A stretch of DNA of 64,000 nt from positions 62,001 through 126,000 of the forward strand of contig NZ_JBBELO010000033.1 in the NCBI RefSeq assembly GCF_037404875.1. The letters are read 5' to 3'. The notes under the pieces are model-generated. The model had not been told where the DNA came from. It worked only from the letters and a program-made list of their open reading frames with translations, and did no database searches. The translations under genes and the position numbers were made by a program. The first letter of the stretch is position 1. Every line of letters starts with the position of its first letter. Origin of the DNA: Orlajensenia sp037404875 (GTDB lineage: Bacteria > Actinomycetota > Actinomycetes > Actinomycetales > Microbacteriaceae). This document shows positions 40,461-49,703 of this stretch, in pieces.

Positions 40461-42812
40461 ATGACCCGCGACGGCCGTCGATCCCGCCCTGCTCTCGCTC
40501 TTCTCGTAGCCGCGCTCGCGGCGGTGGCCGTGATCGCGGGGCCGATCGCCGCCGTCGCCGACGATTCCCCCAGCGCCGGCGTCACCGTCTCGGGCACCCT
40601 GCACACCCTCGACGGAGCCCCGGCGGCGGGCGCGACCGTCACGCTGTCGAACCTCGCGGGAACGCCCGACGATCATTACGAGACCATCGCATCCTCGTCG
40701 GGTGCCTTCCAGATAGCGGGGGTCGCCGATGGCGAGTACCACGTCATGTTCGGCGCGGTCGATGGTCCGTGGGTGTGGTGGGGCGCCGGTCGGCACGCGC
40801 TCGGCAGCCGCATCCTGCACGTGGCGGGGGCCGATGTCGTGGGGGTGGACGACAGCATTCCCCGCGGCTCCATCATCAGCGGCATCGTGCTGCGCGACGG
40901 GACGCCCGTGGCCGGCGCGACGGTGCTCGCCGAGAAGGCGGGAGACGTGCTCGGCGACGACGTCACGGCTGCCGATGGCACCTACGCGGTCGTCGTGGGA
41001 GAGACCGGCAGCTACACCCTCAGGGTGAGCGAGGTCAGCGGCGCCTTCGGCAACTTTCCGACGCCGATCGCCGTCGCCGCCGATGGTGAGACAGTGGCCG
41101 GGGGGACGCTCGTCATGGGTGCCTCCTCCCGCATCACCGGCACCGTGCGGTTCGCCGACGGATCCGCTGCGGTCGGCGCCGACGTTGAGCTGATGCGCGG
41201 CGGCCACGGGATGGGGCTGGGGCCGGCGTTCACGTCGACGACGAACGCATCCGGAGCGTTCGAACTGAACGGCTTGGCGGCGGGTTCGTATCAGTTGCGC
41301 GTCGGCCCGGGCACCGCGCTCAACGTCGCGCTGCGCTGGTACGGGCCGACAGGCAGCTCGCGGGATGCGACCACGATCGTCATCGACGCCGATCATCCCG
41401 GTTACGCCGACGTGCTGGCCGAACCGGCGGGAGCGATCTCGGGCACGTTGACCTCACCCGTGACGCTGCCGTACGGCGCGTCCATCACCGCGACGCCGGC
41501 GGGCGGAGGGGACGAGATGTCCCAGTGGTTGCGGGACGTTCCCGAAGGAACGCCGCAGGCGTGGACGCTGCGTGGGCTTGCCGTCGGGCAGTGGATCGTG
41601 AAGGCGTCCGGTTTCGGTCCGGACGAGTACTGGAACGACGCGGCGGATGCGGCCGCAGCCACGCCCGTCACCGTGGTCGCCGGCCAGACGAGCGCCGGCA
41701 TCCGGTTCGACTTCACCGTGCCGAGCGTTCTCGCGGGAAGCGTCGTGACGTCCGATGGATCGCGTGTCGAATACGGGTACGTCGGCGCCTACAGTGGGAG
41801 GCCCGGCGAGGCCCACCACGTGGCGGACGCCGCCATCCTGAACGGGCGTTACAGGTTCACCGAACTGCTACCCGGCCACTACATCCTCCAGGCGCTGGGC
41901 CGAGACAGCAACGGCGGCTTCTTGCGGGCAGGCAGGGCGGAGGTGACGACCGACGGCTCCGTCGGCGGTGCGCCGGAGGTCGACTTCGTCCTCGCCCCCG
42001 GCATCCCCGTGAGTGGTCATCTGGTCGATGATGCAACCGGCGCCGCCGTCCCCTTCGCCTGGGTCTCCCTTTCGGGCCCGTGGGTCGGCGACACGGAGAA
42101 TGTCCTCACCGGTCCCGACGGAGCATTCGCCTTCGACGCACCCGTGGTCGGAAGCTACGGCGTGCGGTCCTCAGCACGCAACTACGACGATGCCACTGCG
42201 AGCCTCGTTCTCGGCGACGCCGGGACCTCTGATCTGCTCGTGCGGATGCACCGGACGATCCCGATCCCCCCACGCCCGCAGCTGCCCGATCCGGACGCTC
42301 TCGTGGGTGCCAGCGGCGGCGGCCTGCGCTTCCGCGGTGCCTCGCCCGCTCCGGGGAAGGATGCCGCGATCCAGGGGGTCACGCCGTCGGCCGGATACTG
42401 GGTCACCGTCTTCTCGACTCCAGTGTCGCTCGGGCGCCTCGAAGCGGACCCCTTCGGCTGGCTTGTCGTGCCGCTTCCGAGTGGACTGCCCAGCGGCACG
42501 CACACCGTCGTGCTTCAGGATGACGCCGGAACCGTGGTGGGCTGGCTCACGTTCGTGGTGGCGGAGCCTGCCGGTGGCGGGAACGGCGACCCGGGCAGTG
42601 TCGCCGGACCGGCCCCCGTCGTCTCCGCACCCGTGGGAATCGGACCGGCAACGGACGTCGCGACGGCGACGGCGGCGGCGCGCGGCTCCGGCATCCGGCA
42701 GCTGTCGGAGACCGGAGCGGCCCCGGGCGGCGGCATCGTGCTGGCGCTGGTTGCCCTTCTGCTCCTGCTTCTCGCCGTTCGGCGAGCGCGACGCGCTCCT
42801 CGACGGGACTGA
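40461..42812 (+). CDS. Secreted, sortase-anchored protein with carboxypeptidase-regulatory-like repeats
   Basis: 783 residues. Signal peptide ending near AVADDSP. Then about six tandem prealbumin-like/CarboxypepD_reg repeats, each with the pattern 'VSGTLHTLDGAPAAGATVTL ... GAFQIAGVADGEY'. An S-layer/Ig-like module spans about 590-690. The C-terminus is a complete sorting signal: LSETG (from residue 748), a 20-residue hydrophobic helix (IVLALVALLLLLLAV) and a basic tail RRARRAPRRD. The ATG at 40461 follows AGGAGA. It is likely attached to the cell wall by the nearby sortase. It ends 69 nt before hemE. Confidence 0.85.
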   Translation: MTRDGRRSRPALALLVAALAAVAVIAGPIAAVADDSPSAGVTVSGTLHTLDGAPAAGATVTLSNLAGTPDDHYETIASSSGAFQIAGVADGEYHVMFGAVDGPWVWWGAGRHALGSRILHVAGADVVGVDDSIPRGSIISGIVLRDGTPVAGATVLAEKAGDVLGDDVTAADGTYAVVVGETGSYTLRVSEVSGAFGNFPTPIAVAADGETVAGGTLVMGASSRITGTVRFADGSAAVGADVELMRGGHGMGLGPAFTSTTNASGAFELNGLAAGSYQLRVGPGTALNVALRWYGPTGSSRDATTIVIDADHPGYADVLAEPAGAISGTLTSPVTLPYGASITATPAGGGDEMSQWLRDVPEGTPQAWTLRGLAVGQWIVKASGFGPDEYWNDAADAAAATPVTVVAGQTSAGIRFDFTVPSVLAGSVVTSDGSRVEYGYVGAYSGRPGEAHHVADAAILNGRYRFTELLPGHYILQALGRDSNGGFLRAGRAEVTTDGSVGGAPEVDFVLAPGIPVSGHLVDDATGAAVPFAWVSLSGPWVGDTENVLTGPDGAFAFDAPVVGSYGVRSSARNYDDATASLVLGDAGTSDLLVRMHRTIPIPPRPQLPDPDALVGASGGGLRFRGASPAPGKDAAIQGVTPSAGYWVTVFSTPVSLGRLEADPFGWLVVPLPSGLPSGTHTVVLQDDAGTVVGWLTFVVAEPAGGGNGDPGSVAGPAPVVSAPVGIGPATDVATATAAARGSGIRQLSETGAAPGGGIVLALVALLLLLLAVRRARRAPRRD

Positions 42813-42881
42813 GGCGGAGGCGGCGGGAGCGGCACCGAGCCTCGAACCGCGCGCCCAGCGGCGTGCATGACAATGGAGTAC

Positions 42882-44024
42882 GTGAGTCTTCCCCCGCTGC
42901 ATCCCCTGTCCACCGGCCAGACGAGCTCGTCCCCGCTCGTCCGTGCCTATCAGGGAGAACGCGGCGACCGGCTGCCGGTGTGGTTCATGCGCCAGGCGGG
43001 GCGCTCGCTGCCCGAGTACCGCGAGCTGCGGGTGGGCACCCGCATGCTCGACGCCTGCCTCGATCCCGCTCTCGCGAGTGAGATCACCCTGCAGCCGGTG
43101 CGGCGCCACCGGGTCGACGCCGGCATCTTCTTCAGCGACATCGTCGTTCCGCTCAAGCTCGTCGGTGTCGACGTCGAGATCGTGCCCGGGCGCGGACCGG
43201 TCTTCGGCACGGCCGTCACCGGAGCGAAGCAGGTCGCCGAACTCACGGCCATCGATCCCGCGTCGCTCGACGAGGTCATCGAGCCGATCACGGATGCGGT
43301 GCGCCGCACGGTCGCCGAGCTGGGCGCCTTCGAGGGCGGCGCGATCCCTCTCATCGGCTTCGCGGGCGCGCCGTTCACCCTCGCCGCGTACCTCGTGGCG
43401 GGCGGCCCGTCGAAGGACCACATCGCCGCCCGAGCGCTCATGCACGCCGACCCGGGCGCCTGGCGCGCGCTCATGGAGTGGACCGCCGACCTGAGCGGAC
43501 GCTTCCTGCGCGCCCAGGTGCTCGCCGGTGCCAGCGCAGGCCAGCTGTTCGACTCCTGGGCGGGCTCGCTCTCGCTCGCCGACTACGAGCGTCACGTCGC
43601 GCCGGCATCCTCCCGCGCGCTGCGCCACGTGGCCGGTCTCGAATACACGGTGTGGCAGGGCGCGGGCGACGAGGCGGTCGCGACGACGCGTACCGTGCCG
43701 CTCGTGCACTTCGGCGTCGGCACCGGGGAACTGCTCGCCGCCATGCGCGACACCGGGGCGGATGTGGTCGGCATCGACTACCGCATCCCGCTCGATGAGG
43801 CGAACCGCCGGCTCGGCGGGTCCGTTCCCCTTCAGGGCAACATCGACCCGGCGCTGCTGCAGGCTCCGTGGAACGTGCTCGAGGCACACGTGCGGGACGT
43901 CGTCGAGCGGGGCGCCGCAGCTCCGGCCCATGTCGTCAACCTCGGCCACGGCGTCTCCCCGGACACCGATCCCGACCTGCTCACCCGACTCGTCGGGTTG
44001 GTGCACGAGTTGGGTGCCGCGTGA
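42882..44024 (+). CDS. hemE: Uroporphyrinogen III decarboxylase
   Basis: Converts uroporphyrinogen III to coproporphyrinogen III, the branch substrate of the coproporphyrin-dependent pathway. 380 residues. VWFMRQAGRSLPEYRELR is the diagnostic N-terminal motif with the substrate-binding Arg residues; IFFSDIVVPLKLVGVDVEI carries the conserved Asp region, and GFAGAPFTLAAYLVAGG follows. The C-terminus has VVNLGHGVSPDTDPD. The start is taken as GTG 42882, 7 nt after GACAAT (leaderless pattern); in-frame ATGs at 42867 and 42873 are alternatives. First gene of the rightward heme operon; overlaps hemY by GTGA. Confidence 0.95.
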   Translation: MSLPPLHPLSTGQTSSSPLVRAYQGERGDRLPVWFMRQAGRSLPEYRELRVGTRMLDACLDPALASEITLQPVRRHRVDAGIFFSDIVVPLKLVGVDVEIVPGRGPVFGTAVTGAKQVAELTAIDPASLDEVIEPITDAVRRTVAELGAFEGGAIPLIGFAGAPFTLAAYLVAGGPSKDHIAARALMHADPGAWRALMEWTADLSGRFLRAQVLAGASAGQLFDSWAGSLSLADYERHVAPASSRALRHVAGLEYTVWQGAGDEAVATTRTVPLVHFGVGTGELLAAMRDTGADVVGIDYRIPLDEANRRLGGSVPLQGNIDPALLQAPWNVLEAHVRDVVERGAAAPAHVVNLGHGVSPDTDPDLLTRLVGLVHELGAA

Positions 44025-45541
44025 GCGCAGCCGCGCCAGACCAGCCAGACCTGCCCGGCATGCCAGGCCAGCCCGGCCTGCCCGAGCCGGACCCGACCCG
44101 GCCTGATTACGACGTCGTCGTGATCGGCGGGGGAGTCGCGGGCCTGACCGCCGCACGCGAGTGCGCGCACGTGGGCCTGCGCACTCTCGTGCTCGAGGAG
44201 CGCGACGCGCTCGGCGGATGCGTGCGGGCGCACGACGTCGGCGGCCTCACTCTCGACTCCGGCGCCGAGAGCTTCGCGACGCGGAACGACAGCGTGGCGA
44301 CGCTGCTGGCCGAGCTCGGCCTCGCCGACGACATCGTCAGCCCGAATCCAGCTGGTTCGTGGTTGCACCTGCCTGCCCTGAGCGGCGACGGTGCGATGAG
44401 CGTTCGCGCTCCCAAGACCGCGCTGCTCGGCATTCCCGCCTCTCCGCTCGCCGACGACGTGCGGGCTGCCATCGGCACGCGGGCGGCCATCCGCGCCTAC
44501 CTCGACCGGGTCACGCCCATCCTCACCATCGGCACCGCCCGACGGCTCGGGCCGCTCGTCGAGAAGCGGATGGGCCGAGCGGTGCTCGACCGCCTCGTCT
44601 CGCCCATCTCATCGGGCGTGTACTCGGCAAACGCCGACGATCTCGACCTCGACGTCGTCGCCCCCGGACTGAACGCGGCCATGACGCGGGCCGGTTCCCT
44701 GTCCGGAGCGGTCTCTGAACTGCGCGCTTCGGCGCGTCCCGGCGCAGCCGTCCGGGGCATCGCCGGAGGGATGTCACGGCTCGTGTCGGCGCTCGCCGCC
44801 GACCTGGAGCACTACGGCGCCGCCCTGCACATCGACGCTTCGGTGAGTGCCCTCGAGCGCTCCGCCGAGGGGTGGACCGTCGACTACTCCACAGCCGGCG
44901 GCACGCAGAGGGTGACCTCGCGTCAGGTCGTCGTCGCGGCCTCCTTCGGCACCGCCATTCGCCTGCTGGCCGGTGCGCGCCCGGAGTGGCGACACCTCGC
45001 CGCTCTCGACTGGCCGCAGCCGACGACCATCGAACTCGCCACGCTCGTCGTCGACGCTCCGGAACTCGATGCGGCACCGCGCGGATCGGGAGTGCTGGTG
45101 GCGCAGGGGACCCCCGGCGTGAGGGCGAAAGCGCTCACGCACGTGACGGCCAAGTGGGCATGGGCGACGGATGCCCCGGGTCGCCACGCGCTGCGGCTCT
45201 CGTACGGGCGCGTGGGCGCCGCGCTGCCCACGGCGCACCTCGACGACGCCGCCCTCGAGGGGTTGGCGCTCGCCGACGCGAGCGCCATCCTGGGAGTCGC
45301 CCTGCGATCGGAGCAGGTCGTCGGGTTCGCCCGCACCCGTTGGAGCGATGCCGTCTCCCGCGCCGCCGTCGGGCAACTCGGCCGGGTGGAGCAGGTGCGC
45401 ACGGCGCTCGCCGACGATCCCGCCATCGAGGCGGTCGGCGCGTGGCTCGCCGGCACCGGTCTGGCATCCGTCGTTCCGGACGCACGCGAGGCCGCGGGCC
45501 GCCTGCGAAGGGCCGCCCTGCATACCGATCAGGGCATATGA
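44021..45541 (+). CDS. hemY: Coproporphyrinogen III oxidase (HemY/CgoX)
   Basis: FAD-dependent six-electron oxidation of coproporphyrinogen III to coproporphyrin III in the Gram-positive heme route. 506 residues. A Pro-rich N-terminal leader of 30 residues (DQPDLPGMPGQPGLPEPDP) precedes the dinucleotide fold DVVVIGGGVAGLTAARE. GGLTLDSGAESFATR and GIAGGMSRLVSALA follow. The C-terminal FAD motif region (AGTGLASVVPDAREAAGRL) is present but degenerate. GTG start overlapping the hemE stop. The presence of hemQ and hemH in the same operon supports the copro-dependent rather than protoporphyrin role. Confidence 0.93.
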   Translation: MSAAAPDQPDLPGMPGQPGLPEPDPTRPDYDVVVIGGGVAGLTAARECAHVGLRTLVLEERDALGGCVRAHDVGGLTLDSGAESFATRNDSVATLLAELGLADDIVSPNPAGSWLHLPALSGDGAMSVRAPKTALLGIPASPLADDVRAAIGTRAAIRAYLDRVTPILTIGTARRLGPLVEKRMGRAVLDRLVSPISSGVYSANADDLDLDVVAPGLNAAMTRAGSLSGAVSELRASARPGAAVRGIAGGMSRLVSALAADLEHYGAALHIDASVSALERSAEGWTVDYSTAGGTQRVTSRQVVVAASFGTAIRLLAGARPEWRHLAALDWPQPTTIELATLVVDAPELDAAPRGSGVLVAQGTPGVRAKALTHVTAKWAWATDAPGRHALRLSYGRVGAALPTAHLDDAALEGLALADASAILGVALRSEQVVGFARTRWSDAVSRAAVGQLGRVEQVRTALADDPAIEAVGAWLAGTGLASVVPDAREAAGRLRRAALHTDQGI

Positions 45542-45625
45542 GCGCCTGATGTTTGTCAAGCCCTCGTCTTGACCGCGTGCAGGGCTATACGCTGGGGCGA
45601 CCGCCGAACAGAAATGGGGTGCACT

Positions 45626-45997
45626 GTGAAGGGGAAGCTTCTCTTCGTCGTTGGGCTCGGAACCGGCTATGTGCTCGGTACCCGTGCCGGACGCGCCCGT
45701 TACGAGCAGATCAGATCCGGTGCCGAGAAGGTCTGGAACACTCCCGCCGTGCAGAAGGGCGTCGAGCAGGTCAAGGGCTTCGCCCTCGCCCGCGTCGGCG
45801 ACGTCTCCGAGACGGTTCTGGACGGGGCCAAGAAACTCATCTCGTCGGCCACGAAGTCGCAGAAGAGCGCAACGTCTCCGGTGCAATCGCGTGCAGCCGG
45901 CGTGGCCAAAGACTCCTCGCAGGCCGCAGCCGAGGCCGCGGCCAAGGTGCACGCGGCCGCTGAGAACGCGAAGGCGTCGAGTTCTAAGGACGCGTAG
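45626..45997 (+). CDS. YtxH-like membrane-associated protein
   Basis: 123 residues. The N-terminus VKGKLLFVVGLGTGYVLGTRAGRARYEQI is the family hallmark: a glycine-rich single membrane helix followed by a basic stretch. The remainder is Ala/Lys/Ser-rich and helical, with low complexity. The GTG at 45626 is chosen because the family starts here; an ATG at 45614 is possible. A TACGCT box about 30 nt upstream suggests a promoter. It is first of three small membrane-linked genes inserted between hemY and hemQ. Confidence 0.82.
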   Translation: MKGKLLFVVGLGTGYVLGTRAGRARYEQIRSGAEKVWNTPAVQKGVEQVKGFALARVGDVSETVLDGAKKLISSATKSQKSATSPVQSRAAGVAKDSSQAAAEAAAKVHAAAENAKASSSKDA

Positions 45998-45999
45998 CC

Positions 46000-46410
46000 G
46001 TGGTCAACGAGAACAACCCCAAGTTGCGGCGCTCGCTGTTCGAGTTGCTCAGCACTCTTCCCGACCTCCTCCGTGACCTGATTCGCGCAGAGGTCGCGGC
46101 CTACAAGGCCGAACTGGTGCGCAAGGGCAAGAACTACGGCGCCGGCGCCGGGCTCTTCGCCGCCGCGGCCTTCCTGCTCTTCTGGGTGTTCGCCGTGCTC
46201 ATCGCCAGTGCGGTGCTCGCGTTCACCCTTGTGCTGCCGGGCTGGGCCGCCGCCCTCGTCGTGGCCGGCATCCTGCTCGTGATCATCGTGGTACTCGTCG
46301 TCATCGGCATCAGCCGCTTCAAGGCGGGCGCCGAGAACTTGGAGGAGCCCGTGAAAGAGGCGATCCAGCACGATGTCGACGCGGTGAAGGGAACGGGCCA
46401 ATATGACTGA
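46000..46410 (+). CDS. Phage-holin-family (DUF1469) membrane protein
   Basis: 136 residues. An amphipathic N-terminal region (LLSTLPDLLRDLIRAEVAAYKAELVRKGKNYGAG) precedes two hydrophobic helices (LFAAAAFLLFWVFAVLIASAVLAF; AAALVVAGILLVIIVVLVVIGI) and a charged tail. This matches the actinobacterial DUF1469 family, named after holins but with no known phage role. The GTG at 46000 follows the YtxH-like stop by 2 nt; the 3' end overlaps the next gene by 8 nt. Confidence 0.85.
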   Translation: MVNENNPKLRRSLFELLSTLPDLLRDLIRAEVAAYKAELVRKGKNYGAGAGLFAAAAFLLFWVFAVLIASAVLAFTLVLPGWAAALVVAGILLVIIVVLVVIGISRFKAGAENLEEPVKEAIQHDVDAVKGTGQYD

Positions 46411-46657
46411 GAAGAGCCGGGCCGAATTGCGCGCCGACGTGCTGCGCGCGCGCTCCGAGATCGCCACCACCTTCGATGCCATCGAGGACAAGCTCAACGT
46501 TCCCCGCCAGCTCCAGCTCGCGACCGGTCGCGCCCGCACCAGGATCCAGATTGCCGCACGCGAGAACCCCGCGCTCCTGGGTGGCGTCGCCGCGACGGCC
46601 GCCGCGGTGGTCGGGCTAGCGGTCTGGGCCATCGTGCGCGGCATCATCCGCGACTGA
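46403..46657 (+). CDS. DUF3618 domain-containing small membrane protein
   Basis: 84 residues. The first half (RAELRADVLRARSEIATTFDAIEDKLN) is the DUF3618 motif, a charged helix pair. A C-terminal hydrophobic helix (GGVAATAAAVVGLAVWAIV) acts as an anchor. It overlaps the DUF1469 gene by 8 nt. YtxH-DUF1469-DUF3618 trios recur in Actinobacteria, often near envelope genes; the function is unknown. Its link with heme synthesis is positional only. Confidence 0.85.
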   Translation: MTEKSRAELRADVLRARSEIATTFDAIEDKLNVPRQLQLATGRARTRIQIAARENPALLGGVAATAAAVVGLAVWAIVRGIIRD

Positions 46658-46714
46658 GCTACCCATCGGCGCTCGCTTTTGGCCGTCGGCGCCGAGCGAG
46701 AGAGACTTGTGGTC

Positions 46715-47470
46715 ATGACTCACCACGCTGCTCACGAAGCGGCCGATGCGGTGTCCGTGCCGTCGCCCTCGGGAACCGATGCGACGCTCGAGCCCCAGCC
46801 CGAAGGCTTCACCCTGTTCACCGTTCTTCGTCGCGACCCCGGCAATCCCGATGACTTCGACGGACACGACGTGCGCCGCGTCGTCGACGAGCTCGACGAC
46901 GTCGTGCGCGTGATCGAGAACGAGGGCGTCACGCTGCGGGGCTTCTACGACGTGTCGGGCCTGCGGGCCGACGCCGACGTACTCATCTGGACCCACGCGG
47001 CCGAGGCCCAGACGCTGCAGTGGGCGCATCGCGAACTGCGTCGTTCCCGGCTGATCAAGAGCCTGCTTCCCACGTGGAACGCCATGGGCGTTCACCGCGC
47101 GGCCGAGTTCAACCGCTCCCACGTTCCCGGCTTCCTGCGGGGCGTCGAGCCCAAGTCCTGGTTGACCGTCTACCCCTTCGTGCGCAGCTTCGAGTGGTAC
47201 CTGCTGCCGGGCGAGGAGCGTGGCCGCATGCTCGCCGACCACGGGCGCAAAGGCGCCGCCTACCGCGGGGTCATCGCGAACACGGTGAGCGCCTTCGCCC
47301 TCGGCGACTACGAGTGGCTGCTGCCGATGGAGGCCGACGACCTGACCGACCTCGTCGACATGATGCGGGCTCTGCGCGACACGGATGCCCGACGGCACGT
47401 GCGCGAAGAGGTGCCGTTCTACACCGGTCGGCGCATCACGACGGCGGAACTCGTGGAGGTGCTGCAGTAA
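46715..47470 (+). CDS. hemQ: Coproheme decarboxylase (HemQ/ChdC)
   Basis: Last step of the coproporphyrin-dependent pathway: oxidative decarboxylation of iron-coproporphyrin to heme b. 251 residues, chlorite-dismutase fold. Conserved parts include FTLFTVLRRDP, LRGFYDVSGLRADADVLIW, SWLTVYPFVRSFEWYLLP (with the radical-forming Tyr) and MLADHGRKGAAYRGVIANTVSAFALGDYEWLL. The ATG at 46715 gives the normal length with a short variable N-terminus. It shares one base with the hemH start (TAATG). Confidence 0.95.
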   Translation: MTHHAAHEAADAVSVPSPSGTDATLEPQPEGFTLFTVLRRDPGNPDDFDGHDVRRVVDELDDVVRVIENEGVTLRGFYDVSGLRADADVLIWTHAAEAQTLQWAHRELRRSRLIKSLLPTWNAMGVHRAAEFNRSHVPGFLRGVEPKSWLTVYPFVRSFEWYLLPGEERGRMLADHGRKGAAYRGVIANTVSAFALGDYEWLLPMEADDLTDLVDMMRALRDTDARRHVREEVPFYTGRRITTAELVEVLQ

Positions 47471-48720
47471 TGCCCGCGCGCAACATCGGAGCCGAAGCCG
47501 GACGCAAGCCGGCGCCCGCAACCGAGGCGTTCTGTGCCCCGGGAGCCCTCGTGCCGGGCGCGACCGCGGCCGCCCAGGCCGGACCGGAGCACGTCGAGAC
47601 GCCGGTGGCCTACGACGCCATCCTGCTCGCCGGCTTCGGCGGTCCGGAGGGTCAGGACGACGTCATCCCGTTCCTCCGGAACGTCACCGGGGGCCGCGGC
47701 ATCCCCGACGAGCGCCTCGAGGAGGTGGCTCACCACTACCGCCACTTCGGCGGCGTGAGCCCCATCAACGCGCAGAACCGCAGCCTGAAGGCCGCGATCG
47801 AGGCCGAGCTCGCCGCACGGGGAGTGGAGCTGCCCGTTCTCTGGGGCAACCGCAACTGGGACCCGTACCTGAACGACGCACTCCTCGATGCGAACGAGCG
47901 CGGGTTCCGATCCCTGCTCGCCATCGCCACGAGCGCCTACAGCTCGTACTCCAGCTGCCGGCAGTACCGCGAGGACTTCGCCGACGCCCTTCAAGACACC
48001 GGCTTGGGCGGCGTGCTGCAGATCGACAAGGTGCGGCAGTTCTTCGATCACCCCGGCTTCGTCGCCCCCTTCGTGGAGGGCCTGGGCCAGGCGCTCGCCG
48101 AGCTCGAGGCATCCGGTCTGGAGCCCGGCCAGGTCGAGGTGCTCTTTGCAACGCACTCCATCCCCACGACGGATGCGCTGCGCTCAGGACCGGCCGTCTC
48201 GCCGGAGCACCTCGAAGCGGATCGCGGGTTCGGCCCGGGTGGCGCCTACGCCGCCCAGCATTCCGCCGTCGCCGACGTGATCATGCGCACCGCCACCGAG
48301 AAGCCCTACACCTGGCAGCTCGTCTACCAGTCGCGCAGCGGCCCCGCCTCGCAGCCCTGGCTGGAGCCCGACATCAACGACGCCATCGCGGAGCTGCCGG
48401 CTCGCGGCGTCTCCGCGGTCGTCATCGTGCCGCTCGGGTTCGTCAGCGACCACATGGAGGTGCTCTGGGATCTCGACAACGAGGCCCAGGAGACCTCGGC
48501 CGAGCACGGCCTGCGCGCGATCCGCATTCCGACGCCGGGAACGCATCCGGCGTTCGTCTCCGGGCTCGTCGACCTCGTGATGGAGCGCCTGGAGGGCATC
48601 CCGACGAGCGAGCGCCCGGCCATGACGGGATACGGACCGTGGTACGACATGTGCCGCCCGGGATGCTGCGAGAACGTGCGTCGCGGATTCCGGCCGGCGC
48701 TGGCGGGCATCGCACCGTGA
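47470..48720 (+). CDS. hemH: Coproporphyrin ferrochelatase
   Basis: Inserts ferrous iron into coproporphyrin III. 416 residues. A 45-residue Ala-rich N-terminal extension precedes AYDAILLAGFGGPEGQDDVIPFLRNV. ATSAYSSYSSCRQYRED and EVLFATHSIPT with the metal-binding His are present, then VVIVPLGFVSDHMEVLWDLD with the second-site His/Glu residues. The C-terminal MCRPGCCENVRRG carries the Cys residues that bind a [2Fe-2S] cluster in actinobacterial enzymes. Overlaps hemC by GTGA. Translationally coupled with hemQ. Confidence 0.95.
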   Translation: MPARNIGAEAGRKPAPATEAFCAPGALVPGATAAAQAGPEHVETPVAYDAILLAGFGGPEGQDDVIPFLRNVTGGRGIPDERLEEVAHHYRHFGGVSPINAQNRSLKAAIEAELAARGVELPVLWGNRNWDPYLNDALLDANERGFRSLLAIATSAYSSYSSCRQYREDFADALQDTGLGGVLQIDKVRQFFDHPGFVAPFVEGLGQALAELEASGLEPGQVEVLFATHSIPTTDALRSGPAVSPEHLEADRGFGPGGAYAAQHSAVADVIMRTATEKPYTWQLVYQSRSGPASQPWLEPDINDAIAELPARGVSAVVIVPLGFVSDHMEVLWDLDNEAQETSAEHGLRAIRIPTPGTHPAFVSGLVDLVMERLEGIPTSERPAMTGYGPWYDMCRPGCCENVRRGFRPALAGIAP

Positions 48721-49703
48721 CCGCCGTCATCCGCATCGGCACGCGCGGCAGCGCGCTCGCCATGGCGCAGACGCGCCAGATCGCCGCGAAGCTCGGCGCC
48801 GCCGCGAAGGCGGAGATCGAGCTCGTGCCTCTCACCACCCACGGCGACACCTCGACCGACTCGCTCGCGAGCCTCGGCGGCACCGGCGTGTTCGCCTCAG
48901 CACTGCGTGAGGCATTGCTGGCCGGGGAGTGCGACGTGATCGTGCACTCCCTCAAGGACCTGCCGACCGCGCCGTACCCGGGCCTGCGCATCGGAGCAGT
49001 GCCGAAGCGCGCCGACCCGCGCGACGTGCTCTGCGCCCGTGACGGACTCGACCTTGCGGCGCTGCCGGCCGGAGCGCGCGTGGGCACCGGTTCGCCGCGG
49101 CGCGTTGCGGAGCTGCTGGCCGCCCGACCCGATCTCGAGGTCGTCGACATCCGGGGCAACGTCGACACCCGCCTGCGTCGTGTGGGCGGGGCGGATGCGG
49201 GCATCGACCCCGCCGACCGGCTCGACGCCGTGCTGCTGGCGGCCGCAGGGCTCGAGCGCCTCGGCCGGTTGGAAGCGGTCACCGAATTCCTCGGACTCGA
49301 CGACTGGCCGACCGCCCCGGGGCAGGGTGCGCTCGCCCTCGAGGTACGCGACGAGCGTGCGGACCGGGCCCTCGAAGCCGGCCTCCGCGCGGTGAACCAC
49401 GCGAGCACGGCGGCGAGCGTCGAGGCGGAGCGCCTGGTACTTGCGGGTCTCGAAGCGGGATGCGCCGCGCCCGTCGCGGCATCCGCCGTGATCGACAGCG
49501 ACCTGTTGTTCCTGACCGCGACCGTCTATGCTCCCGATGGAACCGCGAAAATCACCAGCTCTCATGCTGCGACACCCGATACGCATGCCGCCCTGCACCT
49601 GAGCGAGGCTGCACACGACGTGGCAGGTAGAGTCGTTCGAGAACTTCTCGGCAAAGGTGCCGCTGACCTTGCTCCGCTGCAGAGCACGAAAGGCGCACCG
49701 TGA
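48717..49703 (+). CDS. hemC: Hydroxymethylbilane synthase (porphobilinogen deaminase)
   Basis: Polymerises four porphobilinogen units. 328 residues. IRIGTRGSALAMAQT is the N-terminal signature; HSLKDLPT holds the catalytic Asp/Lys region; GTGSPRRVAELLAARPDL and RGNVDTRL bind substrate carboxylates. The cofactor-attachment Cys is in GLEAGCAAPV. GTG start, overlapping both hemH and hemD stops/starts by 4 nt (GTGA). Confidence 0.96.
   Translation: MTAVIRIGTRGSALAMAQTRQIAAKLGAAAKAEIELVPLTTHGDTSTDSLASLGGTGVFASALREALLAGECDVIVHSLKDLPTAPYPGLRIGAVPKRADPRDVLCARDGLDLAALPAGARVGTGSPRRVAELLAARPDLEVVDIRGNVDTRLRRVGGADAGIDPADRLDAVLLAAAGLERLGRLEAVTEFLGLDDWPTAPGQGALALEVRDERADRALEAGLRAVNHASTAASVEAERLVLAGLEAGCAAPVAASAVIDSDLLFLTATVYAPDGTAKITSSHAATPDTHAALHLSEAAHDVAGRVVRELLGKGAADLAPLQSTKGAP

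Noticed and set aside
46000..46410. Prophage holin
   Set aside because: The family name is historical; there are no lysis, capsid or integrase genes nearby, and the gene is part of a YtxH/DUF1469/DUF3618 set.
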